Source of the DNA: Deltaproteobacteria bacterium
Lineage (GTDB): Bacteria > Bdellovibrionota > FAC87 > UBA2466
DNA: 37,023 bases
Assembly (NCBI GenBank): GCA_016875135.1
Contig: VGSE01000006.1
Location: forward strand, 1-37,023
Reading direction: 5' to 3'
Position 1 is the stretch's first letter. Each line of letters opens with the position of its first letter. The translations under genes were made by a program, and so were the position numbers. The notes beneath the pieces are model-generated. The model saw only the letters and a program-made list of their open reading frames with translations. It did not search any database and was not told the origin of the DNA. Below are positions 7,377 through 14,451 of this stretch, piece by piece.

Positions 7377-7858
7377 ATACAGCAGAATTACTTAATGATC
7401 ATTTCCGATTCGAGGTCTCAACGGCAGAAAACAGGTCTCACATCAAACTTATTGGCATCATCGATGAAAATGCAGACTTTTCTTCTTTACTTAAATTAAA
7501 AGGTCAAAATATTTCATTTGATTTTAAAGATGTTTCTTCCATTAATTCTTGTGGTATCCGAACTTGGGTGAATTTCATGAAAGAGCTGATAGGAACTCCT
7601 ATCGAGTTTGTCGAGTGTCCGCCACTTGTCGTTCGACAAATGAATATGGTCCCTAGTTTCCTAGGTTCAGCGATAGTGACATCGGTTTATATCCCTTATG
7701 TCTGTGACGAGTGTGATCATGAACAACAACAGAAAATATCCATTAAAGACTATAAATCGGGATTAAAAATCGCTCAAACCATCACATGTGAAAAATGCTC
7801 ATCTAACACAATGGAGCTCGACGGCAATGTCAAACAATACTTTGCGTTTGTTAAATAA
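7373..7858 (+). CDS. STAS-domain anti-sigma antagonist with C-terminal zinc ribbon
   Basis: Residues 1-100 fit a STAS fold, with INSCGIRTW placing Ser59 at the usual phosphorylation site (families normally show D-S-x-G at this spot). Residues 108-150 then hold CDEC and CEKC, a four-cysteine zinc ribbon not found in ordinary RsbV or SpoIIAA, which are only about 110 residues long. The family role is to be dephosphorylated by the PP2C enzyme, bind the HATPase and free its target. The zinc ribbon could bring in another protein or nucleic acid. Position in the operon, between the kinase and the cyclase, supports the assignment. Confidence 0.85.
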   Translation: MNTAELLNDHFRFEVSTAENRSHIKLIGIIDENADFSSLLKLKGQNISFDFKDVSSINSCGIRTWVNFMKELIGTPIEFVECPPLVVRQMNMVPSFLGSAIVTSVYIPYVCDECDHEQQQKISIKDYKSGLKIAQTITCEKCSSNTMELDGNVKQYFAFVK

Positions 7859-8864
7859 CAAACCTAATTTGGAAGAAGAAAATTTTGGGCCACTTTTAGA
7901 AGACTGGCATACTCTTCATGAGCCTCTACTTCATATTCTCCTCGATGCCTACTGTGTCGTCGATCTGAAAGGCAATGTGGTTAAATGTAACATCGCCTTT
8001 GAATCACTCCTCGAACAATCACAACGAAGAATCTTTAAAAACCCTCATTTTAATTTCTTTATACATAGTGCTACGACACCAGAAAGCTGGGAAAAGGTAT
8101 TTTCAGAGGGGCAAAATTGGTTTCGGGACGATGAAGTTGCTATTGAAATCAAAATAAAAGGCGAAGTCGCATCTAAAATGAAAAAGTTAATCGTCGCTGC
8201 AGTTCCTGTTTTCTCTGCAGAGTCTCAACGATTAGGAACGCTGGTGACCTTAAGAGATGTTACTGATGAGTCCAATGTTCAAAATGAAAGAATTGAAAGT
8301 ATCAACCGTTCCAACACCGATGGACTAACCCAACTGTGTAATAAAGTCTTTAGCGAAAAATGGTTGAGGCGACAACTTGAACTCGTTTGTAAAATAAAAT
8401 CCCCTCTCTCCATCATGATGGGAGATGTTGACCACTTTAAAAAGGTCAATGATACCTATGGGCACCAAGCCGGCGATCATGTACTCAAAACAGTAGCCAG
8501 ATTACTTCAGGAGTCGATTCGAAAAGGGGATGTAGCAGGCCGTTTTGGGGGGGAAGAATTCATTTTGATCATGCCTGATACCAGCCAAACTGGCGCCCTA
8601 ATTGTAGCGGAAAGGTTTAGAAAGCTGATTGAAAACGCTAAGGTTGAGTTTGAAGGTAAGGTGATTCCCCTGACGATAAGCTTAGGAACCTCTACGTTCC
8701 TAGTTCCAGAAAAAACGGAAAATCCTTTAGCAGAAATTACCGATAAAGCATTGATCTCTCAGTGCGATTTGGCTCTTTATGAAGCCAAACATTCCGGCAG
8801 AAACCGAACCTGCCAATTTGAGAATCTTCCGAAAGAAAAAGTAACCGATCCTAAAAAGTCTTAA
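7827..8864 (+). CDS. Diguanylate cyclase (PAS-GGDEF)
   Basis: The 345-residue product has a PAS-like domain at about 30-145 (LDAYCVVDLKGNVVKCN) and a GGDEF domain at about 165-340. The catalytic motif GGEEF is at 241-245 and the metal Asp is near 200. An intact product-inhibition site RKGD lies five residues before GGEEF. It should make cyclic di-GMP from two GTP and be feedback inhibited. I prefer the ATG at 7827 because GGAG lies 10 bases upstream; a frame start at 7788 has no ribosome site and would overlap the STAS gene by 71 bases instead of 32. The cyclase is cytosolic and probably controlled with the switch proteins, linking them to c-di-GMP. Confidence 0.92.
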   Translation: MSNNTLRLLNNKPNLEEENFGPLLEDWHTLHEPLLHILLDAYCVVDLKGNVVKCNIAFESLLEQSQRRIFKNPHFNFFIHSATTPESWEKVFSEGQNWFRDDEVAIEIKIKGEVASKMKKLIVAAVPVFSAESQRLGTLVTLRDVTDESNVQNERIESINRSNTDGLTQLCNKVFSEKWLRRQLELVCKIKSPLSIMMGDVDHFKKVNDTYGHQAGDHVLKTVARLLQESIRKGDVAGRFGGEEFILIMPDTSQTGALIVAERFRKLIENAKVEFEGKVIPLTISLGTSTFLVPEKTENPLAEITDKALISQCDLALYEAKHSGRNRTCQFENLPKEKVTDPKKS

Positions 8865-8882
8865 ACCACTTTTAAGATCGGT
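8844..8882. terminator. Probable bidirectional terminator
   Basis: ACCGATC (8844-8850) pairs with GATCGGT (8876-8882), and the inner AAAAAGT and ACTTTT extend the stem to about 15 pairs with one bulge. The left arm overlaps the last codons of the cyclase gene. It lies between two convergent genes, the cyclase and the DUF5679-type gene. Downstream tracts are short on both strands (CCTTAATT on plus, TTACTTTTTC on minus), so strength is uncertain. Confidence 0.6.
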
Positions 8883-8903
8883 CCTTAATTAAAGAACTCA
8901 AAA

Positions 8904-9056
8904 TTATTTTTGAGAGAGAATCTTGTAGACTCCAGTACCGCAAACGGAACAAGCCCCCTTCATGGCGGGTCTTCCATTTTTCATTTTGACTTCCTGACAG
9001 TCCTTCATAGAAACCTTTTTTCGGCATTTCACACAATATGCTGTTTCCTCAGCCAT
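8904..9056 (-). CDS. DUF5679-type zinc-ribbon protein, 50 residues
   Basis: The ORF reads MAEETAYCVKCRKKV at its start and contains MKNGRPAMKGACSVCG, then ends with KILSQK and a TAA. Two CxxC pairs (Cys8/Cys11 and Cys37/Cys40) and the K-N-G-R-x-A-x-x-G centre match the DUF5679 pattern as I remember it. A GGGAG ribosome site lies about nine bases before the ATG. Such proteins are small, cytosolic and of unknown function; one zinc ion is likely bound. It is downstream of the S41 protease on the same strand with a gap of 119 bases. Confidence 0.85.
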   Translation of the reverse strand: MAEETAYCVKCRKKVSMKDCQEVKMKNGRPAMKGACSVCGTGVYKILSQK

Positions 9057-9175
9057 GCTGCTTATCTCCCTTCGAGTTGATAATAAAATTGTAATGACAA
9101 TAAGGGGTTATGACTAGGCTATTTTTAAAAATAAAGAATCTTTCATGACTCAATACGACAAAGCATGGAATAGAT

Positions 9176-11152
9176 TTAGAAAGTGTTCAACTGAGCGAGA
9201 TCCGAAACAATCGCAATCGCTTCTTCTAAATCCTTATCCTCGACCAAAGAAGGCTCTGAGTCCAACCGTTCCCGGCTTTTTGCTCTCAGTAGCTCTATGT
9301 TTTGATGGTGTTGAGTTAATCTATTTTCCAACTCTTTTTTTAACTCTTGATCCACAATAGGCAAAATCTCTTGCGTGTTTTTTGCAAGTGGATCACCCGA
9401 GTTACCATCCTTCACAACAATGTCTGTCTCAATTCCACCATTGGCCGGCGTATGCCCTAAAGGGGAATAGAAAACACTAGTTGTCAATTTGACCACACCA
9501 GCTCCTAAATTCTCCCCATAAAACGGAGAGAGTAAAAACGGATCCTCCAAGGGAAAAAGTTTCTGAACAGTTCCCTTCCCATAGGTTCTTGAGCTCCCAA
9601 CAACGACAGCTCTTTGATAATCTTTCAGTGCTCCGGTTAAAACTTCTGCCGCACTCGCACTATCCTCATCCACCAAGATCACTGTGGGACGATGATAGAG
9701 AGGCTGAACTGCGGTGTTATCTTTCAGAATTCGGGTTTTTCCTTCTTCTAAAATCCCAACAATGGGTTTATTACCAACAAACAATGCTCCGAGAGACACC
9801 GCTTCTTCAAGATATCCTCCGGGATTGCCTCTCAAATCAAGAACCAAGCCAGCATGGGAAGTCTCTTTTAATAGTTCTTGTTCCAACCGACTTTTAAAAT
9901 CCTCTGAAACACTCTTTTCTTCGACTCCGCTCTCAAGTCCACCACGACCATAAAAAGTTGGAATTGAAATCACTGCTACTTTTTTTGCGAGCTCAGTTTT
10001 TGGGCTTTTCCAGTTAAAAGCCATTTTGGTCTCCTCAAGATCAAACTGAGTTCTTTCTAGAACTAAATCAACAAAGGTCTTAGAAGGGGATCTGTGCGAA
10101 CAATAGACCCCCAAATTTACTAAGGATTTTTCAGGACCTTTAAGAAGCTTTTTGGCCTCCTCAAAACTTATCGAAGATAATTCAATCCCTTCAACCTTTT
10201 CTATAATATCTCCTTCGTGAAGAGCTCTAGACTTCTTCGCAGAGGAATTATCAATAATCTTTTCAATTAAAAATCCTTGCGGAACTTTTTGTAACCGCAA
10301 ACCTAAACCCGCTGTTGATCCTTTAAGCTCTTCATAAAAATCTTCAAATTCAGAAGGGGAAAAATAAGTTGAGTAGGTATCTAATCCTCCCAAGAGTGCT
10401 TTAGCCAACAAGTTACTCGCTTCGGGCGTCCCCTCAAAATATTTTTGTTCCGATCGATCTTTTAAGAACTTTAAGCGATTTCCTTGATAAGCCTTGAGAA
10501 TCTCTTCATTAGCTTCAAAGGCCATCCGTCCCAACTCCTCTTTCCATCTCTTTTCTAACTCCGCCATCGAGGCCGAAAATCGAGTGAAACGCTTCTCTTT
10601 TTCAATGGTTTTATTTCGCTTATCTGAAGATCGTTTCCTAATTTGATAGCTGACCCGTTGTTGAACCTTGGGATAGTTCTGCTCTAACCATTGCTGCCAA
10701 AGATCACAATTCGAGTTTTCAACAAACTCTTCCCAGCGAGACTGGGAAACAACTTTTAACTGCTCAACTTCCTGAGCCAAAAATAACATCCTGTGAGGAT
10801 CAATTTTCTCAACAAAAATCTCTGCAACTTTAGCGGCTCGCTTAGGATGAAAAAGGTCTTTCGAGCCTAGACCTCCGTAACGCTTCTGCCCCCATTTAGC
10901 TAATTGGATAACTTGACCGCAGGATAATTCAGATTTTTTTAACGGGCGCGCAAATAGGGACTCTTCTTCGGCATTAGTGGGGGGAAACACCCTGCCAACC
11001 CAAAGCGCAGCCAGAATCGCAACAAGCCCAAACCGTACGCCACAACCGGCCCCCAAACCCCTTTTCAAAGAAAAGTTAAAGTGTCGACTCAATTCACACC
11101 CCAATCGTGATTTAGTAACCAAAGCCCCAATGATTAACGCAGTGTAACACAC
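9176..11152 (-). CDS. Tail-specific protease (S41 family, Prc/CtpA-like)
   Basis: This 658-residue protein has an N-terminal membrane anchor at about 38-56, a long helical region typical of Prc-type enzymes (DPHRMLF near 118), a PDZ domain at about 277-345, and the S41 domain at about 385-580. The catalytic pair is Ser500 in SASAAE and Lys526 in YGKGTVQ; the substrate-cleft motif RGNPGG is at 441-446. Family enzymes cut periplasmic proteins from their C-terminal tails and control cell-wall hydrolases. The frame opens at GTG 11152 without a visible ribosome site; a TTG at codon 29, just before the anchor, is an alternative. The gene is divergent from the Tad operon. The last 80 residues are helical and charged. 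Confidence 0.92.
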   Translation of the reverse strand: MCYTALIIGALVTKSRLGCELSRHFNFSLKRGLGAGCGVRFGLVAILAALWVGRVFPPTNAEEESLFARPLKKSELSCGQVIQLAKWGQKRYGGLGSKDLFHPKRAAKVAEIFVEKIDPHRMLFLAQEVEQLKVVSQSRWEEFVENSNCDLWQQWLEQNYPKVQQRVSYQIRKRSSDKRNKTIEKEKRFTRFSASMAELEKRWKEELGRMAFEANEEILKAYQGNRLKFLKDRSEQKYFEGTPEASNLLAKALLGGLDTYSTYFSPSEFEDFYEELKGSTAGLGLRLQKVPQGFLIEKIIDNSSAKKSRALHEGDIIEKVEGIELSSISFEEAKKLLKGPEKSLVNLGVYCSHRSPSKTFVDLVLERTQFDLEETKMAFNWKSPKTELAKKVAVISIPTFYGRGGLESGVEEKSVSEDFKSRLEQELLKETSHAGLVLDLRGNPGGYLEEAVSLGALFVGNKPIVGILEEGKTRILKDNTAVQPLYHRPTVILVDEDSASAAEVLTGALKDYQRAVVVGSSRTYGKGTVQKLFPLEDPFLLSPFYGENLGAGVVKLTTSVFYSPLGHTPANGGIETDIVVKDGNSGDPLAKNTQEILPIVDQELKKELENRLTQHHQNIELLRAKSRERLDSEPSLVEDKDLEEAIAIVSDLAQLNTF

Positions 11153-11218
11153 GTTAACACCAAAAAGCAGATGCCTTTTAACGGCTTACCTAAACTGTCA
11201 CTTTAGCTGTCTAAAAGT

Positions 11219-11232
11219 TCGACAAGTGTCGA
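11219..11232. promoter_or_regulatory. Palindrome in the protease/Tad divergent region
   Basis: TCGACA-AG-TGTCGA has perfect six-base arms around two bases. It lies 67 bases upstream of the protease frame start and 110 bases before the -35 box of the Tad promoter. The size and symmetry suit a dimeric repressor or activator site. No known regulator consensus is assigned. Confidence 0.4.
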
Positions 11233-11294
11233 CGAAAAAACTCAATAAAAACCCAATTATTTCCGAAAAGTAGAGCAGAAAGTGCACAAAGTGT

Positions 11295-11312
11295 AAACAA
11301 CTAAAGTTGTTT
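11295..11312. promoter_or_regulatory. Perfect 8+8 palindrome upstream of the Tad promoter
   Basis: AAACAACT-AA-AGTTGTTT has perfect eight-base arms with a two-base centre. It lies 29 bases upstream of the -35 box of the Tad promoter, a typical place for an activator. It could also form a tight DNA cruciform, but with no T-run it is not a terminator. Confidence 0.5.
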
Positions 11313-11341
11313 GATTTCAATAACTTATGATGTGACGCACT

Positions 11342-11370
11342 TTGACATAAAGCGAGGAGGTTGGTATTAT
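11342..11370 (+). promoter_or_regulatory. Sigma70-type promoter of the Tad operon
   Basis: TTGACA (11342-11347) is a perfect -35, TATTAT (11365-11370) is a -10 with one change from consensus, and the spacer is exactly 17 bases. Transcription would begin near 11377, leaving a leader of about 54 bases with AAGGAG (11417-11422) eight bases before the first pilin ATG. This is the best promoter in the window and predicts strong expression of the pilin gene. Confidence 0.8.
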
Positions 11371-11430
11371 TTCAATATCGGAACGTTGCTCTAAACAAAA
11401 ACTAAATACAACAAGCAAGGAGAAACACCA

Positions 11431-11616
11431 ATGTTGAAACAATTCCTAAGAGAAGAAGAAGGGCAATCCACCGTAGAGTACCTACTTATCATCGCAGTGG
11501 TGGTAACTGTAGTGACCGCTATGGGGTCGAAAATAAAACCGGCTATTGAGCAACTAACTACAAACATTTTTGGTCGCATCAATAAGCAAGTTGGTAGCTT
11601 GATGGGAAGTCCTTAA
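11431..11616 (+). CDS. flp: Flp-type major pilin
   Basis: This 61-residue prepilin has a short charged leader, then G-QSTVEYLLIIAVVV, the Flp class signature. Cleavage after the glycine leaves Gln at +1 and Glu at +5, followed by Tyr and one hydrophobic helix. The mature chain of about 50 residues is a normal Flp length. It is first in the operon behind a strong promoter and an AAGGAG site, as expected for the abundant structural subunit. It is made as an inner-membrane precursor and assembled into a thin adhesive pilus. Confidence 0.93.
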   Translation: MLKQFLREEEGQSTVEYLLIIAVVVTVVTAMGSKIKPAIEQLTTNIFGRINKQVGSLMGSP

Positions 11617-11650
11617 CTAAGACTTCCTAAAAAGACCAACAAAAAACTTT

Positions 11651-11857
11651 ATGAAGCACGTTGAGCTAAAAGTTTTTAAAGGGAATCGGCGCGGCCAAAG
11701 CACCGTCGAGTATATTTTGATGGTGGCTATGGGAGCTCTGTTTTCGATTCAGATCACTCGCTTCTTTAATGATGTTTTTAAAGATGGCTTGGTGGGTCTG
11801 GAGAAAAATATTGCCTCAGAGATGGCTACAGGCCTCGGCTTTGGCAATAGTGACTGA
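11651..11857 (+). CDS. Second Flp-type pilin
   Basis: This 68-residue protein shares the RR-G-QSTVEYILMVAMGAL processing site with the first pilin, but its C-terminal half differs and ends in a glycine-rich GLGFGNSD. It starts 34 bases after the first pilin without a strong ribosome site, which suggests lower output. It may be a minor or alternative pilin. A recent duplication is unlikely because similarity is limited to the cleavage region. Confidence 0.85.
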   Translation: MKHVELKVFKGNRRGQSTVEYILMVAMGALFSIQITRFFNDVFKDGLVGLEKNIASEMATGLGFGNSD

Positions 11858-11896
11858 CTCCTTTTCTGACCTTTCGCATAACTAAAGGGGACGTCT

Positions 11897-12400
11897 ATGT
11901 TCGAAGGGTACGAAATTGTGGTGTGGTTTGTACTCATCGTGGCATCGATTACAGATCTGCGCTGGGGAAAAATCTACAACCATCTTACATTGACCTCAAT
12001 GGGGGCAGGTGTGTTAGTACGCCTAGGCCTCGAAGGTACCGCCTCAATTTCAATCACCTTAAGTTCAATCGCAATCGCCTTTGTGTTCTTTTTTCCGCTT
12101 TACTACTTAAAAACTCTGGCTGCCGGAGACGTCAAACTTCTCATGGCTATTGCCCCTTGGGGAAATTCTCAATGGGTGATTCGTTTAAGTCTCACTTCTA
12201 TCCTCTTAGGCGCTCTTGTCGGACTTTTTATCTTAATCAAAAAAAATGGGATTCTCAAAAGTGCAGCCTCTATGGCTAGGGCGTTTCACTCTCCTAAAAC
12301 AACAAATGAGAAAATGACCCGAATGCCGTTCGCCCCTGCATTTTTCTGCTCTTTTTTATTCTTAAAAATATCGGAGGCCAAGGGATGGTTGTTCTTCTAA
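11897..12400 (+). CDS. cpaA: Prepilin peptidase TadV/CpaA (A24 family)
   Basis: The 167-residue length is that of the short Tad-type peptidases that lack the methylase half of PilD. The two catalytic aspartates are visible: ITDLRWGKIYN near residue 22 and AAGDVKL near residue 77, the second in the GxGD-like position with Ala-Ala before Gly-Asp. About four to five membrane segments surround them. It should cut the prepilins encoded on both sides of it. The AAGGGGA site gives a clear start, and its end overlaps the next gene by 16 bases. Confidence 0.9.
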   Translation: MFEGYEIVVWFVLIVASITDLRWGKIYNHLTLTSMGAGVLVRLGLEGTASISITLSSIAIAFVFFFPLYYLKTLAAGDVKLLMAIAPWGNSQWVIRLSLTSILLGALVGLFILIKKNGILKSAASMARAFHSPKTTNEKMTRMPFAPAFFCSFLFLKISEAKGWLFF

Positions 12401-12618
12401 AAAATCACAGAGGACAAACCACCATCGAGTGGATCATGCTTCTCGCGGCATCTTTTACTACAGGTTACTTTATCATTACGGGCCCTTTTGCCACTTTTAC
12501 GACTGATCTTTTCAATAGAATTCGAGTCTTTACCCACAATATTGTTTTGCAAGGAGAGTCGGACGCTAAAGCAGCCCCTCCCTTAACCCCCAAAAGGTTT
12601 AAACCGGTACATTTATGA
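12385..12618 (+). CDS. Pilin-like (pseudopilin) protein
   Basis: This 77-residue protein starts with a basic leader and the processing site RGQTTIEWIMLLAAS, with Glu at +5 and Trp where Flp pilins have Tyr. After the helix comes a soluble tail of about 45 residues rich in Phe and Pro. The ribosome site GGAGG sits inside the end of cpaA, so the two are coupled, and its stop overlaps the next start by ATGA. A minor pilin or initiation subunit is likely. Confidence 0.8.
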   Translation: MVVLLKNHRGQTTIEWIMLLAASFTTGYFIITGPFATFTTDLFNRIRVFTHNIVLQGESDAKAAPPLTPKRFKPVHL

Positions 12619-13148
12619 AAATACCGTCAGTAAAAAAGTTAAATGAAAAAGGACAATCGGCGATTGAATTCATAGTTGTCGTTGTGGTTGTCTTTTTCTT
12701 TCTGCTTTTCTACTTGAGCTTTTCTATTACTTTGGTGGCCAGCGAATATGTCGACTACGCGACTTTTATGGCTGCGAGAACCTATAAATCGGGTAATATC
12801 GACCGAGACAGTCAGGAAGAGGCCGCTAGACGAGTCTTTACGCAATATCTCAGTCCCGTCGAGTCCATCATACGAAAGCCACAACTGAATTTTAGCCCGA
12901 CTAATGTCGCTTTCCAAACCGAAGGAGTTACTGCCACATACGAAGTGGATTTATTTTACTTGCCCCCAGTTTTTATTAAGGACGGATCAGCCCCGCCAAG
13001 CCGACTACCCCTCTCATCTCAAACCTTATTAGGACGGGATCCCCCTCTAACGGAATGTTTAAATTTTTTCCAAAACTTTGTCGGAACCATGGGGCTCAAT
13101 GTCGGCAATACTTTTTTAGTGAACTTAATGGATGATAACGGATGCTGA
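12615..13148 (+). CDS. TadE-like minor pilin
   Basis: This 177-residue protein has the cleavage site EKGQSAIEF and an all-hydrophobic helix (VVVVVVFFFLLF), then a globular domain with SEYVDYATFMAARTY, a pattern usual in TadE/TadG-like proteins. Two late cysteines (ECLNFF and the terminal Cys) may pair. TadE-type pseudopilins are processed by TadV and prime or cap the pilus. Coupling to both neighbours is tight (4-base and 7-base overlaps). Confidence 0.8.
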   Translation: MKIPSVKKLNEKGQSAIEFIVVVVVVFFFLLFYLSFSITLVASEYVDYATFMAARTYKSGNIDRDSQEEAARRVFTQYLSPVESIIRKPQLNFSPTNVAFQTEGVTATYEVDLFYLPPVFIKDGSAPPSRLPLSSQTLLGRDPPLTECLNFFQNFVGTMGLNVGNTFLVNLMDDNGC

Positions 13149-13489
13149 ATTTTTTACACAAATTGCGCCAAAGAGGACAGGCTGTTGTTGAAATGGCCTT
13201 AGCTATGCCTTTTCTGATTTGGCTAATTTACTACACTCTCAATGCTTTTTACACCATCCACACGTCCCATATCGCCCAAAAGTATTCGGCCATGAACCTA
13301 TACCAGAGACTCAGTAATCGTTCTAAAATTGTAGTTGATGATGTGGAACGAAAAGTGGTTGGCCGGAAATTTATGGCCGTGCAATACATGGAACCGGAAA
13401 CCAATCGCCCGCCCCAGAGAAAAATTATTGCTGGCCCAAATCCAGTCAACAATATCGTAGGCATCTGCCGAGAACGGGAGTGCAACTGA
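13142..13489 (+). CDS. TadE/TadF-like minor pilin
   Basis: This 115-residue protein has RQRGQAVVEMALAMPFLIW near residue 10, a Gly-Gln processing site with Glu at +5 and a helix breaking at Pro, as TadE-family proteins often show. The remaining 75 residues are basic and end with two close cysteines (GICRERECN). It is the fifth pilin-like product of the operon. No von Willebrand domain of the TadG type is attached. Confidence 0.75.
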   Translation: MLNFLHKLRQRGQAVVEMALAMPFLIWLIYYTLNAFYTIHTSHIAQKYSAMNLYQRLSNRSKIVVDDVERKVVGRKFMAVQYMEPETNRPPQRKIIAGPNPVNNIVGICRERECN

Positions 13490-13490
13490 C

Positions 13491-14441
13491 ATGGAAAAGA
13501 AACGTGCCTTTATTATTTCAACGATTTTCTTAGCGATTTCGATAGCCTTAATTTCGGCTTACACCGATGCGCTCGAAACAGAGCTCACCAAAAACTTCGG
13601 GGTCAAAATTGGGGTCGTGGTCGCTAAAGAAGCCATACCTGAATACGGAATTATTCGAAATGACATGCTTGAAGTTGTTCCCACATTCAAAAACTTTCTA
13701 CAATCTCAAACCATTACTGTAGCGCTGGGTGATGATATCGCAGCAAAAAAAGCTGTTAATGAGGTTGCCGGCAAAGCAGCCTATGTTCCAATCTATGCCG
13801 GGGAGCAAGTCACATTAACCAAATTGGTTCATCAAGATGGAAAGCCTGTACTTGATAGGCAAGTGGAAAAGAAAATGCGTGCAATAACTGTAGCCATTAG
13901 CCCCGCTACGGGCGTCGGTCGGTTAATTCGCCCCGGCAATCGGGTCGATATTTTAGGCAAGGTTAACTATGAACTCAATGGAGCAGAACAATTTGAGGTT
14001 AAAACATTTTTCCAAAATATTTTGGTCTTAGCCACAGGTAAAAACCTTCAAAATGCAGTGCCAACCAAGGTCACAAGAGAGGTCCTATCTGCTTTGGAAG
14101 CCAAATTTGAAGAACAAAGAAGAAAAGATCTCTACACGACAAACGTCGATTCAGGAACCGGCCGACCCGATGACAACTACACACACATGACTCTACAACT
14201 GCTTCCTGAAGATGCTGATAAGCTCCTTTTCTTACAGAGCAAAATCGGAGATGGCGGCCTCTACTATAGTCTTCGAAACAGCTCTGACACAAAGGTCTCA
14301 ACATTAGAGACGACCATTTTAGATCAAGTTCTAGGCCCTGACAGCGAACTTGGCAGGAGCAAAATAAAATTCACTCCTAGTCCGCCGATACCACCTAAGT
14401 TTTACGACGCTATAGGAGAGAAAGTGATTCCAAAGTTTTAA
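13491..14441 (+). CDS. cpaB: CpaB/RcpC pilus assembly protein, first copy
   Basis: This 316-residue protein has a membrane anchor at 7-24 and a SAF-like domain from about 38 to 105 (VVVAKEAIPEYGIIRNDML). The CpaB core then carries the motif RLIRPGNRVDILG near residue 143. CpaB sits in the periplasm next to the secretin and is thought to touch peptidoglycan or gate the channel. It ends with a Pro-rich FTPSPPIPPKFYD tail. Start choice is supported by GGGAG upstream. Confidence 0.92.
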   Translation: MEKKRAFIISTIFLAISIALISAYTDALETELTKNFGVKIGVVVAKEAIPEYGIIRNDMLEVVPTFKNFLQSQTITVALGDDIAAKKAVNEVAGKAAYVPIYAGEQVTLTKLVHQDGKPVLDRQVEKKMRAITVAISPATGVGRLIRPGNRVDILGKVNYELNGAEQFEVKTFFQNILVLATGKNLQNAVPTKVTREVLSALEAKFEEQRRKDLYTTNVDSGTGRPDDNYTHMTLQLLPEDADKLLFLQSKIGDGGLYYSLRNSSDTKVSTLETTILDQVLGPDSELGRSKIKFTPSPPIPPKFYDAIGEKVIPKF

Positions 14442-14451
14442 GGAGAATTTT

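Noticed and set aside
7788-7826. Upstream ATG as start of the diguanylate cyclase
   Set aside because: It has no ribosome site and lengthens the overlap with the STAS gene, whereas the ATG at 7827 has GGAG at suitable spacing.
9120-9133. AT-only palindrome TATTTTTAAAAATA as terminator or operator
   Set aside because: It is pure A/T in an AT-rich spacer and likely by chance.
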